DNA of 19,812 nucleotides, taken from assembly GCA_947302895.1 (NCBI GenBank), contig CAMYWU010000004.1:1-19812 (forward strand), written 5' to 3'. This document shows positions 5,550 through 14,700 of the stretch, piece by piece. Made by a program: the position numbers and the translations under genes. Numbering within the stretch: the first letter of the stretch is position 1; each line of letters begins with the position of its first letter. Below the pieces are notes generated by a model. That model ran no database searches. It was not told the origin of the DNA and saw only the letters and a list, made by a program, of their open reading frames with translations. The DNA is from an uncultured Clostridia bacterium. GTDB taxonomy: Bacteria > Bacillota > Clostridia > Oscillospirales > Acutalibacteraceae.

Positions 5550-8500
5550 TTATTCATTAATTGTTGCTTCTTCAAGCATTTTTAAAACTGTCTGAACAAT
5601 TTCAATCGGGTTTTCGTTTAAGGTTTTAACGCTTATGCAGGGCTTTTTGCCTGCGGAAAAGCTTGCACGGTTTCGCATTTTTTCATTAAGCAGGGCAAGA
5701 TATTCAACCTTAACATCGTTTAAATAGAAATTAACTGCCGCAGCGCCCTGCTTTATTTCATATATTCCAAGCGCCAGCGCTCTGTTTCGCATAAGCGCAA
5801 TTTCAACAAGTCCGTAAACAGAAGCAGGAGGAACGCCGAAGCGGTCAGTCAGCTCATCGTAAACATCGTTTGCATCACTGTCGCTTTTAATATCGGCAAT
5901 AGCCTTATACATTTCAATACGAGCCTGGGTTGAGGTTATATAGCTCTGCGGAATATTTGCATCAACGGGAAGGTCGATAAGGCATTCGGGCTCTTCCTCG
6001 TTTTCCTTTTTCTCGCCCTTCTCCTCGGAAACCGCTTCTTCAAGCAGCTTGATATACATATCGTAGCCGACGGCTTCCATATGACCGTGCTGTCTTGTTC
6101 CGAGAAGCGAGCCCGCACCCCTGATTTCAAGATCACGCATTGCAATTTTAAAGCCCGAGCCGAATTCGGTATATTCCCTGATAGCTTCAAGGCGCTTTGT
6201 TGCAATTTCGGAAAGCTCCTTGCCTCGAACAAAGGTGAAATATGCATAGCTGTGGCGTGAGCTTCTTCCAACACGTCCTCTTATCTGGTGAAGCTGGGCA
6301 AGACCGAGCCTGTCGGAATTTTCTATAATAAGAGTATTAACGTTTGGAACGTCAACGCCTGTTTCAATTATAGTTGTGCAAACAAGAATATCAATTTCGC
6401 CGTTTATCAGCTTTTCCCAGACCTCGGAAAGCGCTTCCTCGGTCATCTGTCCGTGGGCAATTCCGATATGCGCTTCGGGTATTGCTTTTTTAATCTGCAA
6501 AGCCGTATGGTCGATTGTTTCAATATTATTGTGGAGATAATAGCATTGTCCGCCCCTTGAAAGTTCTTTTTGCATTGCTTCAACAAGAATACCGAAATCG
6601 TATTCAAGAACATAGGTCTGAACAGGGTGGCGCTCTCCGGGAGCTTCTTCAAGCAAGCTCATATCACGAACGCCGCTCATTGCCATATTAAGAGTTCGGG
6701 GAATGGGAGTTGCCGAAAGTGTTAAAACATCAACCTTCGGAAATTTTTCCTTGATTTTTTCTTTCTGTGAAACGCCGAAGCGCTGTTCCTCGTCAACAAC
6801 AAGAAGTCCCAAATCCTTAAACGCAATATCTTTGCTGATAAGGCGGTGGGTTCCGATTAAAAGGTCAACCTTGCCGTTTGCCGTATCCTCGATTATCTGC
6901 TTTTGCTTTGCAGGGGATACGAAACGGGAGAGCATTTCAATTCTTACGGGATATGCTTCCATTCGTTTTTTTGCCGTCTGATAGTGCTGAAGCGCTAAAA
7001 CAGTAGTAGGAACAAGGATTGCGCATTGTTTTGAATCGCCTATGCATTTGAAGCAGGCACGCAGAGCAACCTCGGTTTTTCCGAAACCAACATCTCCGCA
7101 AAGAAGTCTGTCCATCGGCGAAGGCTTTTGCATATCGCCCTTTATTTCATCGGCGCAGCGCAGCTGGTCCTCGGTTTCCTCGTATTCAAAACGAAGTTCG
7201 AAATCACGCTGTAAATCCGTATCCTCCGAAAATGCATAGCCCTTGGTGCTGATACGCTTTGCGTATAGCTCAATAAGCTCCTTTGCAACCTCTCTGACAC
7301 TTGCACGAACACGGCTTTTTAGGCGTTTGAAATCGCCGGAGCCAAGACGGTTGATTTTAACCTTTGCATTATCCTGAGGACCTATATATTTTGAAACCAA
7401 ATCAAGCTGTGTAACGGGAACATAAAGAGTGTCGCCCTTTGCGTAGCTTATTCTAATATAATCCTTTTTTATATCATTTATATCAAGGGTCTGAATGCCC
7501 TCAAAAATTCCGATACCGTGAACGCTGTGAACAATATAATCGCCCTTTTCAAGCTCATCAAGCGAGCGAAGCGCATCCTTTGATGAAAAGCGTTTTGATT
7601 TTTTCTTGCTCTGATTAGTTTTTGAATGGGTTAAAAGCAAAAACTTCTCATCAGTAAGCTGAAAGCCTGAATCAAAGCTGCCGCAAAGGATATTTACAGC
7701 GCCTTTTTTCAGCTCCTTGGGACGTTTTTCAAAGAAAACGCAGTTATATCCCGCCTGCTCAATATCATATTCAAGCGCTTTTCCCGCTCTTGCAGTTCCT
7801 GCCATAAGAGCAATGGTATAACCCGATTTGATAAGCGGAAGATATTCATCCTTCAGCTGACTGAAAACTCCCGACCAGACATTAATGCTCTGGGATTTGA
7901 AGTTTGAAAGATTCCTAATCGGAGTGTCAAAGCTGCCACGGGGCAGGGAATCAAAATAGACTGCGTTATTTTGTTCATAAATGCTGCAAAGCTCGTCGAA
8001 AGAGAGCAGATATTTATCAATGCCCTTGCAGATAACGCCGTCGTCGAGCATCCATTTGAGCTCCTCGCTCATCAGCTTGTTCTGAGCAAGGCATTTTTCT
8101 TTAACTCTTGCGCTTTCGCAGATAAAAAGCATTCCTTCAAGATAGTCAAAAAGACCGTTTGAATCATATGCAAGGTCAAGATATTTATCGTTGCAGTGGA
8201 GCGATACGCCCTGACTGAGCTTGTCGCAATCGGAAAGAAGGCGCTCCCTTGCCTTTGTTGCCTTGCCCTTAAGTGAGGAAGCAAGCGCCTGAATTGCCTT
8301 TGCCTGCTTTTCCTTTGATTCAAACAAAACCTCGGTTGATGGGATAATATCTATTTTGTTGACTATTTCGCCCCTTCGCTGAGTTGAAACATCAAAGGCG
8401 GCGATTGAATCTATTTCATCGCCCCAAAGCTCAATTCTGACAGGATAGCTTTCGCCGGGCGAGAAAATGTCAACAAGTCCGCCCCTTATTGCAAACTGGC

Positions 8501-9008
8501 TTGTTCCGTCAACCTGGTCAAAACGGGTGTAGCCCGCCTTTATAAGACGGTGGGAAAGGTCGTCGAGGTCGATTCTATCGCCGGTTTTTAGCTTAAATGT
8601 ACGCTCCCTTAGCGCCTGCGGCGGCATTGTAAGCTGAATTGCTGCGCCAACTGAGGCAACGATAGCGGTATAGTTGCCGTTAATGATTTTTGAAAGAACG
8701 CCGAGACGAAGCTGCTCGTATTCACGGCTGATTCCCTCAACCTCAAGGAAGGTGAATTCACGCTTTGAATAGAGATAAACGCCCTTTTGAAGCTGCGAAA
8801 GATTTTCGTAAAACTTAACAGCGCTTGCTTCGTCGGGGGTTATGATGAAGGCGCATCTTTTGTTTGCGGCGCAGAGGGAATGAACAAGGAAAACCTTGTT
8901 TATATCGGAAAGACCTATGGCCCCAACAGGAGCGTTAAGGGTATTAACGCCACGGTTGAGGCTGATAAATTCGTTATTATTTTCAAGGATTTTTGAAAAA
9001 CAGCTCAT
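5550..9008 (-). CDS. mfd: Transcription-repair coupling factor Mfd
   Basis: The full-length Mfd (1152 residues; E. coli is 1148) removes stalled RNA polymerase at DNA lesions and recruits UvrA. It has a UvrB-like N-terminal part, a CarD-like RNA-polymerase-interacting domain beginning near residue 480 (EKGDYIVHSVHGIGIFEGI), and a superfamily 2 translocase with Walker A CGDVGFGKTE (about 636-645), DEEQRFG (about 737), LSATPIPRTLNMA, the TTIIETGVDVPN motif and QIRGRVGRS. The C-terminal TRCF domain starts around residue 1000. The ATG at 9008 has only a weak AAGG about 11 bases upstream; GGAGG is about 22 bases away inside the end of the composite repeat, so that insertion may have changed initiation. 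In many Firmicutes mfd follows pth, and here the pair is kept but separated by 470 bp of repeat. Confidence 0.98.
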   Translation of the reverse strand: MSCFSKILENNNEFISLNRGVNTLNAPVGAIGLSDINKVFLVHSLCAANKRCAFIITPDEASAVKFYENLSQLQKGVYLYSKREFTFLEVEGISREYEQLRLGVLSKIINGNYTAIVASVGAAIQLTMPPQALRERTFKLKTGDRIDLDDLSHRLIKAGYTRFDQVDGTSQFAIRGGLVDIFSPGESYPVRIELWGDEIDSIAAFDVSTQRRGEIVNKIDIIPSTEVLFESKEKQAKAIQALASSLKGKATKARERLLSDCDKLSQGVSLHCNDKYLDLAYDSNGLFDYLEGMLFICESARVKEKCLAQNKLMSEELKWMLDDGVICKGIDKYLLSFDELCSIYEQNNAVYFDSLPRGSFDTPIRNLSNFKSQSINVWSGVFSQLKDEYLPLIKSGYTIALMAGTARAGKALEYDIEQAGYNCVFFEKRPKELKKGAVNILCGSFDSGFQLTDEKFLLLTHSKTNQSKKKSKRFSSKDALRSLDELEKGDYIVHSVHGIGIFEGIQTLDINDIKKDYIRISYAKGDTLYVPVTQLDLVSKYIGPQDNAKVKINRLGSGDFKRLKSRVRASVREVAKELIELYAKRISTKGYAFSEDTDLQRDFELRFEYEETEDQLRCADEIKGDMQKPSPMDRLLCGDVGFGKTEVALRACFKCIGDSKQCAILVPTTVLALQHYQTAKKRMEAYPVRIEMLSRFVSPAKQKQIIEDTANGKVDLLIGTHRLISKDIAFKDLGLLVVDEEQRFGVSQKEKIKEKFPKVDVLTLSATPIPRTLNMAMSGVRDMSLLEEAPGERHPVQTYVLEYDFGILVEAMQKELSRGGQCYYLHNNIETIDHTALQIKKAIPEAHIGIAHGQMTEEALSEVWEKLINGEIDILVCTTIIETGVDVPNVNTLIIENSDRLGLAQLHQIRGRVGRSSRHSYAYFTFVRGKELSEIATKRLEAIREYTEFGSGFKIAMRDLEIRGAGSLLGTRQHGHMEAVGYDMYIKLLEEAVSEEKGEKKENEEEPECLIDLPVDANIPQSYITSTQARIEMYKAIADIKSDSDANDVYDELTDRFGVPPASVYGLVEIALMRNRALALGIYEIKQGAAAVNFYLNDVKVEYLALLNEKMRNRASFSAGKKPCISVKTLNENPIEIVQTVLKMLEEATINE

Positions 9009-9018
9009 ATATAATTAA

Positions 9019-9473
9019 ACCTTATTGCCTCCCTTGCAAAGGGAGGGGGACCGCATCGTCAAACCATTCTGTGTGATTAAAACAGTTTGCTCTTAAATAC
9101 TTGGTTGCGCAAACTATTAACAATCACTTTGAATGGTTTTCCTCTCAACTTCGGTACAAGTATCCGAAGTTGTATACAAATCAAAATGCAAAACATTTTG
9201 ATTTGAGAGGAGAAGCATATAGCGCGATTATTAATATATTGCTCAAATAAGTTCGCAAAGAGCAATATATTTCAATCGCTCAATATGCTTTGACGAGAGG
9301 GATGGTCGTTACCTCTGCGAAGCAGGAAAGCGTCTATCGGCAACTAATAATTAATACCACCCGTTTTTAAAACACACTTTCTCGCTTCGCTCAATCGACG
9401 AGCATCCCCTCGCCACTTCGTGGCCCTCTCCCCTTTTGCAAGGGGCGCAAATATGTTTCTCGCTTCGCTCAAT
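9019..9473. repeat. Composite intergenic repeat, copy 2 (outer element)
   Basis: It runs from ACCTTATTGCCTCCCTT (9019-9035) to GGGGCGCAAAT (9442-9452), with a tail containing TCGCTTCGCTC (9460-9470). The ends and right third match copy 1 at 846-1283 in the same direction, including CCCCTCGCCACTTCGTGGCC. Here the first hairpin CCTCCCTT/AAGGGAGG (9028-9046) is intact, and the cassette is inserted further right at 9057-9295. The element fills the whole pth-mfd gap: the pth stop codon lies at 9478-9480 and the mfd ATG at 9006-9008. It is therefore expected to be transcribed as part of this operon. Confidence 0.8.
9057..9295 (-). mobile_element. Nested hairpin cassette, copy 2 (inverted)
   Basis: This 239-bp cassette is bounded by CGTC (9057-9060) and GACG (9292-9295). 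It has a long hairpin (9061-9139; AAACCATT/AATGGTTT, GTGATT/AATCAC, AGTTTGC/GCAAACT), a module with CTTCGG/CCGAAG around the loop TACAAGTAT and then AAATCAAAATG/CATTTTGATTT, bracketed by CCTCTC/GAGAGG (9141-9210), and a second long hairpin (9213-9290; AAGCATAT/ATATGCTT, GCGATT/AATCGC, an 11-bp stem with GAGCAATATAT). It aligns with the reverse complement of 864-1085, for example ACATTCTGCGTGATT there against CCATTCTGTGTGATT here. Stems vary in both arms together while loops stay the same. Confidence 0.7.
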
Positions 9474-9477
9474 CAAT

Positions 9478-10065
9478 TTAATGACTATACTTATTCATTG
9501 CGCTGTCAACGCCCGATGAAATAATTTCTTCGGTTGCGCCGACTGCGTCTTTAATACTCGCGGAGTATTCCTCCTGTTTTTCCTTCGGGATTTCACCGAG
9601 CACCCAGCTTACCATATCGTAATCTGCGGTGGGCTTTTTGCCAACACCGATTTTAACCCTTGGAAAATCCTCGCTGCCAAGGCAGGAAATGATGCTTTTA
9701 ATTCCGTTGTGGCCTCCTGCGCTGCCCTTGCGTCGAACACGGATTGTTCCAACATCAAGAGAAACATCATCATATATTATTATTATGTTTTCATCAGGAA
9801 TATTATAATAATTTGCAGCTTCAAGAATTGCCTCGCCCGAGAGGTTCATCATCGTTTGGGGCTTCATAACAAGGCAGCGCTTGCCTGAAATGTATTCATC
9901 CGCAATAAGCGCATGGAACTTTGCTTTTTTAAATTCAAAGCCCTCGTTTTTTGCAAGCAAATCAACAGCCATAAAGCCGGCGTTATGACGTGTTTTTGCA
10001 TATTTGCTTCCCGGATTTCCCAGACCTGCAATTATATATTCAATTTTTCCTCTTTTAAAAAACAT
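9478..10065 (-). CDS. pth: Peptidyl-tRNA hydrolase
   Basis: The 195-residue enzyme releases peptides from tRNAs that dropped off the ribosome. It shows YIIAGLGNPGSKYAKTRHNAGF (residues 10-31, catalytic His27), the KPQTMMNLSG motif, IYDDVSLDVGTIRVRRKGSAGGHNG with the catalytic Asp and the Asn of GGHNG, and a typical helical C-terminus. The ATG at 10065 is chosen because AAGGTGG lies six bases upstream; the longer frame to 10110 adds a leader absent from the family. It is probably expressed with mfd downstream. No clear promoter was found in the 113-bp gap before it. Confidence 0.96.
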   Translation of the reverse strand: MFFKRGKIEYIIAGLGNPGSKYAKTRHNAGFMAVDLLAKNEGFEFKKAKFHALIADEYISGKRCLVMKPQTMMNLSGEAILEAANYYNIPDENIIIIYDDVSLDVGTIRVRRKGSAGGHNGIKSIISCLGSEDFPRVKIGVGKKPTADYDMVSWVLGEIPKEKQEEYSASIKDAVGATEEIISSGVDSAMNKYSH

Positions 10066-10086
10066 ATTTAACCACCTTATATAATC

Positions 10087-10142
10087 GGGTGCGGGTGTCC
10101 CGCCCGACAACTAGCAACTCGAAACGCGAAACTCGCAACTGA
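10087..10142. repeat. Heptamer repeat with GC-rich hairpin
   Basis: A GC-rich palindrome (GCGGG/CCCGC around TGT at 10091-10103) is followed by five 7-bp units at 10108-10142 of the form (C/A)AACNNG (caactag, caactcg, aaacgcg ...), the last ending in A. The period and the position between a terminator-like hairpin and a gene end match the repeats at 4717-4804 and 19153-19278. The units resemble the AACNNNN units at 19244-19278. Confidence 0.6.
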
Positions 10143-10145
10143 TAT

Positions 10146-10174
10146 AAGGGGCATATCTTTGAGATATGCCCCTT
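10146..10174 (-). terminator. Likely terminator of the radical SAM gene
   Basis: A perfect 13-bp stem AAGGGGCATATCT/AGATATGCCCCTT with a 3-base loop begins 4 bases after the radical SAM stop codon. On the minus strand only UUAUAU follows, so termination may be incomplete and some read-through into pth-mfd is possible. Confidence 0.55.
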
Positions 10175-10178
10175 TGAA

Positions 10179-11603
10179 TTATTCTGTTTTTTCGAATTCG
10201 TCGAATTCTCTTTCTTCGTCGGGCTTTTCGTAGTTATACATATTTTCGTCCTTAACATGCTTTGCAAGGTATTCTTCTCTGTCGAAAAGCTCGTCTGCCT
10301 TAACCTTCCAAGCCTTTGCAGCCTCGATGGTTTTATCGAAAAGCTCGTTTGCTGATTCAGGGTTCTGCATTTCGGTTGAATATGCGCCGGTTTCTGCAAC
10401 CATTTTGCTGATTGCGCCCGGGTTATCAAGAACGGGGCAGGGACGAAGCATATTATTTGAGAAAGGCTGATTGCGCTTATATGCCATAAAGAGAGGGCTC
10501 TTAAGCGCATCGAGAACCGAGCATTCCTTTATGTTAACATTTGAATAGTGAACAAATGCACAGGGCTCGCAGTCGCCGTTTGAATTAATGTGGAAATAAT
10601 GGCGTCCGCCTGCAATACAACCCTGAACATATTCGCCGTCGTTCCAGAAATCAAGTGCGAAAATCGGCTTTGTTTCACGCCATTCACGCATTTTCTTAAA
10701 CATAAGCGCTCTCTGCTCGGGAGAAACCATAAGCTCCTTGACTGCGCCGTGGCCTGTTGGCATATATGTAAAGAACCAAGCGAATTTAACGCCTTTTTCA
10801 ATAAGCCAATCCATATATTCATCGGAAGCAAGAACATCGGTGTTTTTGCTTGTGTAGCAAAGGGAAGCGCCGAAAGGAACGCCTCTGTCCTTAAGCCTCT
10901 GCATTGCTGCGGTGCATCTCTTGAAGGTTCCTTCGCCTCGTCTGAAGTCGTTTTCTGCCTCATAGCCTTCAATTGAGAAAGCGGGGAAGAAGTTTCCAAC
11001 CTCGGCAATTTCGTCTGCAAAGGAATCATCGATAAGAGTTCCGTTTGTGAAAGACATAAACAGACAGTCGGGGTTTTCACGGCAAAGACGCATAAGGTCC
11101 TTCCTTCTCATAGTGGGCTCGCCGCCTGTATAGAGATACATATATGTTCCGAGCTCTTTTGCCTCTTTGATAATTCTTGCAAGATCCTCGTATGAAAGGG
11201 AGCTTGAATGGCCGTATTCAGCAGCCCAGCAGCCTGTGCACTTAAGATTGCAGGCAGCTGTCGGGTCCATAAGGATTGCCCAGGGAACATTACAGCCATA
11301 TTTTTCAATGCTTTTCATTCTTATCTGGTAGCTGTTGATTGCAACATTCAGCGCAGCAGGGATGAATTTGTTTAAAACATCCTCGTTAGTATCGCAGATA
11401 AGGCTCTTTGCAAAGCGCATCCAGTTGTTGTCGGGGTCGTCAAGAACATTGTGTAGACCTGCATAGGTTGTTCTGTTAACCTTTTTAACGTCTGCCTTTT
11501 CAAGCAGGCTTAAAATTTTAGGTGCGTTTTTATTGAAATCTTTTCTTGCATATTTAACCGCTTTTTTAACAGCAAAGCTTGCGGCTGCCTCTTTAATAGA
11601 CAT
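10179..11603 (-). CDS. Radical SAM protein with a C-terminal cysteine-rich (SPASM-like) region
   Basis: This 474-residue protein has the radical SAM CxxxCxxC motif in AACNLKCTGCW (Cys118, 122, 125), the SAM-binding YTGGEP motif, and a C-terminal cysteine-rich region (GCIAGGRHYFHINSNGDCEPCAF and later RPCPVLDNP), as in SPASM-type enzymes that bind extra iron-sulfur clusters. About 100 residues precede the radical SAM core, and the tail is charged (acidic end). No precursor-peptide gene is recognised nearby, so the substrate is unknown; its neighbours are envelope and carbohydrate genes. The ATG at 11603 has AGAGG about ten bases upstream; an in-frame TTG at 11624 precedes that site. It has its own promoter at 11642-11670. 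Confidence 0.85.
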   Translation of the reverse strand: MSIKEAAASFAVKKAVKYARKDFNKNAPKILSLLEKADVKKVNRTTYAGLHNVLDDPDNNWMRFAKSLICDTNEDVLNKFIPAALNVAINSYQIRMKSIEKYGCNVPWAILMDPTAACNLKCTGCWAAEYGHSSSLSYEDLARIIKEAKELGTYMYLYTGGEPTMRRKDLMRLCRENPDCLFMSFTNGTLIDDSFADEIAEVGNFFPAFSIEGYEAENDFRRGEGTFKRCTAAMQRLKDRGVPFGASLCYTSKNTDVLASDEYMDWLIEKGVKFAWFFTYMPTGHGAVKELMVSPEQRALMFKKMREWRETKPIFALDFWNDGEYVQGCIAGGRHYFHINSNGDCEPCAFVHYSNVNIKECSVLDALKSPLFMAYKRNQPFSNNMLRPCPVLDNPGAISKMVAETGAYSTEMQNPESANELFDKTIEAAKAWKVKADELFDREEYLAKHVKDENMYNYEKPDEEREFDEFEKTE

Positions 11604-11641
11604 AGCAGAATATCCTCTTTTCAATATTAGTTATTAAATGC

Positions 11642-11670
11642 AATATAATACCAATGTTAATAAAAGTCAA
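11642..11670 (-). promoter_or_regulatory. Predicted promoter of the radical SAM gene
   Basis: On the minus strand TTGACT (complement of 11665-11670), a 17-base spacer, and TATATT (complement of 11642-11647). It lies in the AT-rich gap after the lacZ stop codon, where no terminator stem was found. Confidence 0.6.
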
Positions 11671-11700
11671 TATTTATTTCATTAATTTATTTTCATTTTA

Positions 11701-14700
11701 TCAAAAACGAATCTGGAACTTAAGGCGATATGTCTTATCGGTTTTGTTCATATATTTCTCATTGCACTTTGAGCCCCAGGAATCATAACCGCCGATACCC
11801 TGCTGTCTTGCAATACAGCGAACAACAGTTTTATCGATTTCGGGCAAATCCTTTGTGTGCCAGGTGTTTTCAAGCTCCTTGGGAAGCCAGTGGCAGACGT
11901 TGAGCTCCATAACGGGCTCTGCAACAAGGCTGAGAACCTTCTTTTCGCCGATAATTGTTGCATATCTTACACCCGTTCTGTTTGCGCATTCCTGCGGTTT
12001 GAGATAATGGGTGAACATATCGGTAACAGTTGTATTATAAAGTCCGATTTTTGATCCGTTGCAACGGTCGATATAGTTTTCCTCAGGACCTCTTCCAAGA
12101 TATGTAACGCTTTCAAAATCCTTCGGAAGCTCGAAGAGCATTGAAACCTCGGGAATTTCGGGAAGAGAGCTGTCGGGGAATAACTCAAGGTCAATTTCCA
12201 TACCCTTTGAGGTTATGGTGTATGTAACAAGAGCGTTTGAAACGGGCTGGGTATTTACAGTTGCCTGAGCTGTTATAACAACCTTCTTTTCGTTATCAAG
12301 AACCTTATAATTGCTGATTCTCCAGGTTGTATTGTTATAAATACCGGGTGTGTCGCCCGCATCCCTCCAGCAGCCGAGACGGCTTCCTGTACGGCTGCCT
12401 CGGTCGTTATCGGTAAGTGCTCTCCAGAAATTGAGGCGAAGCGGAGCCTGAAGCAGCTCTTCGCCGCCAACCTTGATTGAAACGAGCTGATTTTTCTCTC
12501 TTTTTTCAAAACGAAGAGCAACATCCTCGCCCGTAATTCTGATGTTTCCGTAGGTTTCGGTAACAAGAAGGGGCTGGTCCTCTTCAAGAGCGTCGTAAAC
12601 ATTATCGAATTCGTTAACAACGAACTGCTCCTCAGCAACGATATGACCTGCCTCGCAGTACGGAGTGCTTTCTCTCTCCCTGAGTTCAAGGTTGAGATAA
12701 GATTCTGTCGGGCTCACTTTGCCAAGCTCTAAATCAATAGTGGTTTTTTCAAGGGGTTCAAGGTTTATATGAGTAACGCCCTCTCTGAAAATTCCCTTAT
12801 CCGAGCACTGGCACCAGTAAAGGTCGTATTTATTAAGATTTGTGAAAAAGAACTTGTTTTTAACTTCAATAATTCCTTTTTCTGCGTCGATTGCTTTAAA
12901 CTCAACGTTCTGATAGAGCTTTTTGATTTCAGCAAGCTTCGGAGTTTCGCTTCTGTCGCCGAAAAGAAGTCCGTTGCCGCAGAAGTGGCCGTCGTGGGGC
13001 TCTTCACCGAAATCGCCGCCGTATGCAAGATATTCCTTGCCGTTTTCATCTGTTGTCATAATGCTCTGGTCAACCCAGTCCCATACAAAGCCGCCCTGAA
13101 GACAGGGATACTTTTCCCAAAGGGCTGTGTATTCATCGGTTGAGCCGCAGGAGTTACCCATTGCGTGGGTGTATTCACAGAGGATGAACGGTCTTGAATC
13201 CCTTCCCGAAAGAGCATATTCCTCACACTGGTCGGGACGGTAGTACATCTTTGACTGAACATCCGAAATCTCTTTTTCATCGGGTGAGCGGTGGCATTCA
13301 AAGTGAACGAAACGTGATTTATCGTGCTCTTTGAGCCACTTATACATCTTTTGCGGCGTTGTTCCGCCGAGGGATTCATTACCCATCGACCAGCATACAA
13401 CGCAGGCATGGTTTTTATCCCTGTTGTAGAGCGCTCCAATTCTTGTTAAGCAAGCCTTTTCCCATTCGGGGCGTGAATTCGGAAGCTGGGGACAGCCGAT
13501 TATTGTTGACCAATATGTTGCGTGGGTTTCCATATTGTTTTCATCAATAACATAGAGTCCGTATTCATCGCAAAGCTCATACCAGCGGGGAGCATTCGGG
13601 TAATGCGAGGTGCGAACAGCGTTGATATTGTTTCGTTTCATAATTTCAATATCCTTGCGCATAACCTCTTCGCTGATATATCTTCCTGTATAGCAGTCGA
13701 ATTCATGGCGGTTTGTACCCTTGAAAACAACTCTTTTGCCGTTTATGCGAATAATGCCGTCCTTGATTTCAACGGTTCTGAAGCCTGTTTTTGCTGAAAG
13801 GTATTCAATCGGAACGCCGTTGTTTTTAAGAGTTAAAACAACTGTGTATAAATTTGGACTTTCAGCGCTCCAGGTTTTAACGCCTGTTACGATTGATTTA
13901 AGCTTTGTAACGTGGTCCTCGTTAACATACTGCGAGTCAAGAGCAACAACTGTTCCGTCGCTGTCGATAACGCTCATATCAACGCTGAGCGCTTCATATG
14001 AGCCGTTTGTTTTAACCGTTACATTAAGATATCCGTCTCTGAGAGTTGAATCGGGCTCTGCATTGATTTCAAAGTCACGGATATATTCCTTTTCGGTTGT
14101 GTAGATATAAACATCACGGAAAATTCCTGCAAGGCGCCACATATCCTGGCATTCAAGCCAGCTGCCGGTGCACCAACGGTAAACCTCAACGCCGATAACG
14201 TTTGAGCCCTCAACGAGGTGGTTTGTTATATCAAATTCAGCTCTGTTGAAGGTTGATTCGCTGTATCCGATTCTTTCGCCGTTTACATAAAGATAGAAAG
14301 CGGATTCAACGCCCTCAAAGCAGAGAACAACTCTCTTTGAAAGAACTGCCTGGTTAATATGTATTCTCTTGAGATAGCAGCCAACGGGGTTGAACTTTGT
14401 AGGAGCGTTCGGAGGGCAGATATCCTCGTCTGTTTCCCAGGGGTAGCGAACATTGCAGTACTGCGCCTTATCATAGCCCTGCATCTGCCAGGAGCAGGGA
14501 ACAATAACACTGTCCCAATTATGTGCGTCATACAGCGGCTGAGCAAAATCGCTCGGGCGGTATGCATAGTTTTTATAGAGCTTAAACTTCCATTTGCCGT
14601 TTAAAAGCTTGCATTTTGAGGAAGCATAGCGGTCCGCTTTTTTTGCCTGCTCAAAATTCTCATACGGCATAAGTGTTGCATGCTGAGGAAGTCTGTTTAC

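Noticed and set aside
5510..5575. N-terminal extension of the M23 protein into the mfd reading frame
   Set aside because: It begins at a TTG (or the ATG at 5557) without a good ribosome site, and GAGGTG serves the ATG at 5509. Kept as a minor alternative because of the hairpin.
10066..10110. N-terminal extension of Pth
   Set aside because: It reads through the AAGGTGG ribosome site and GC-rich repeat, and the family begins close to YIIAGLGNPG.
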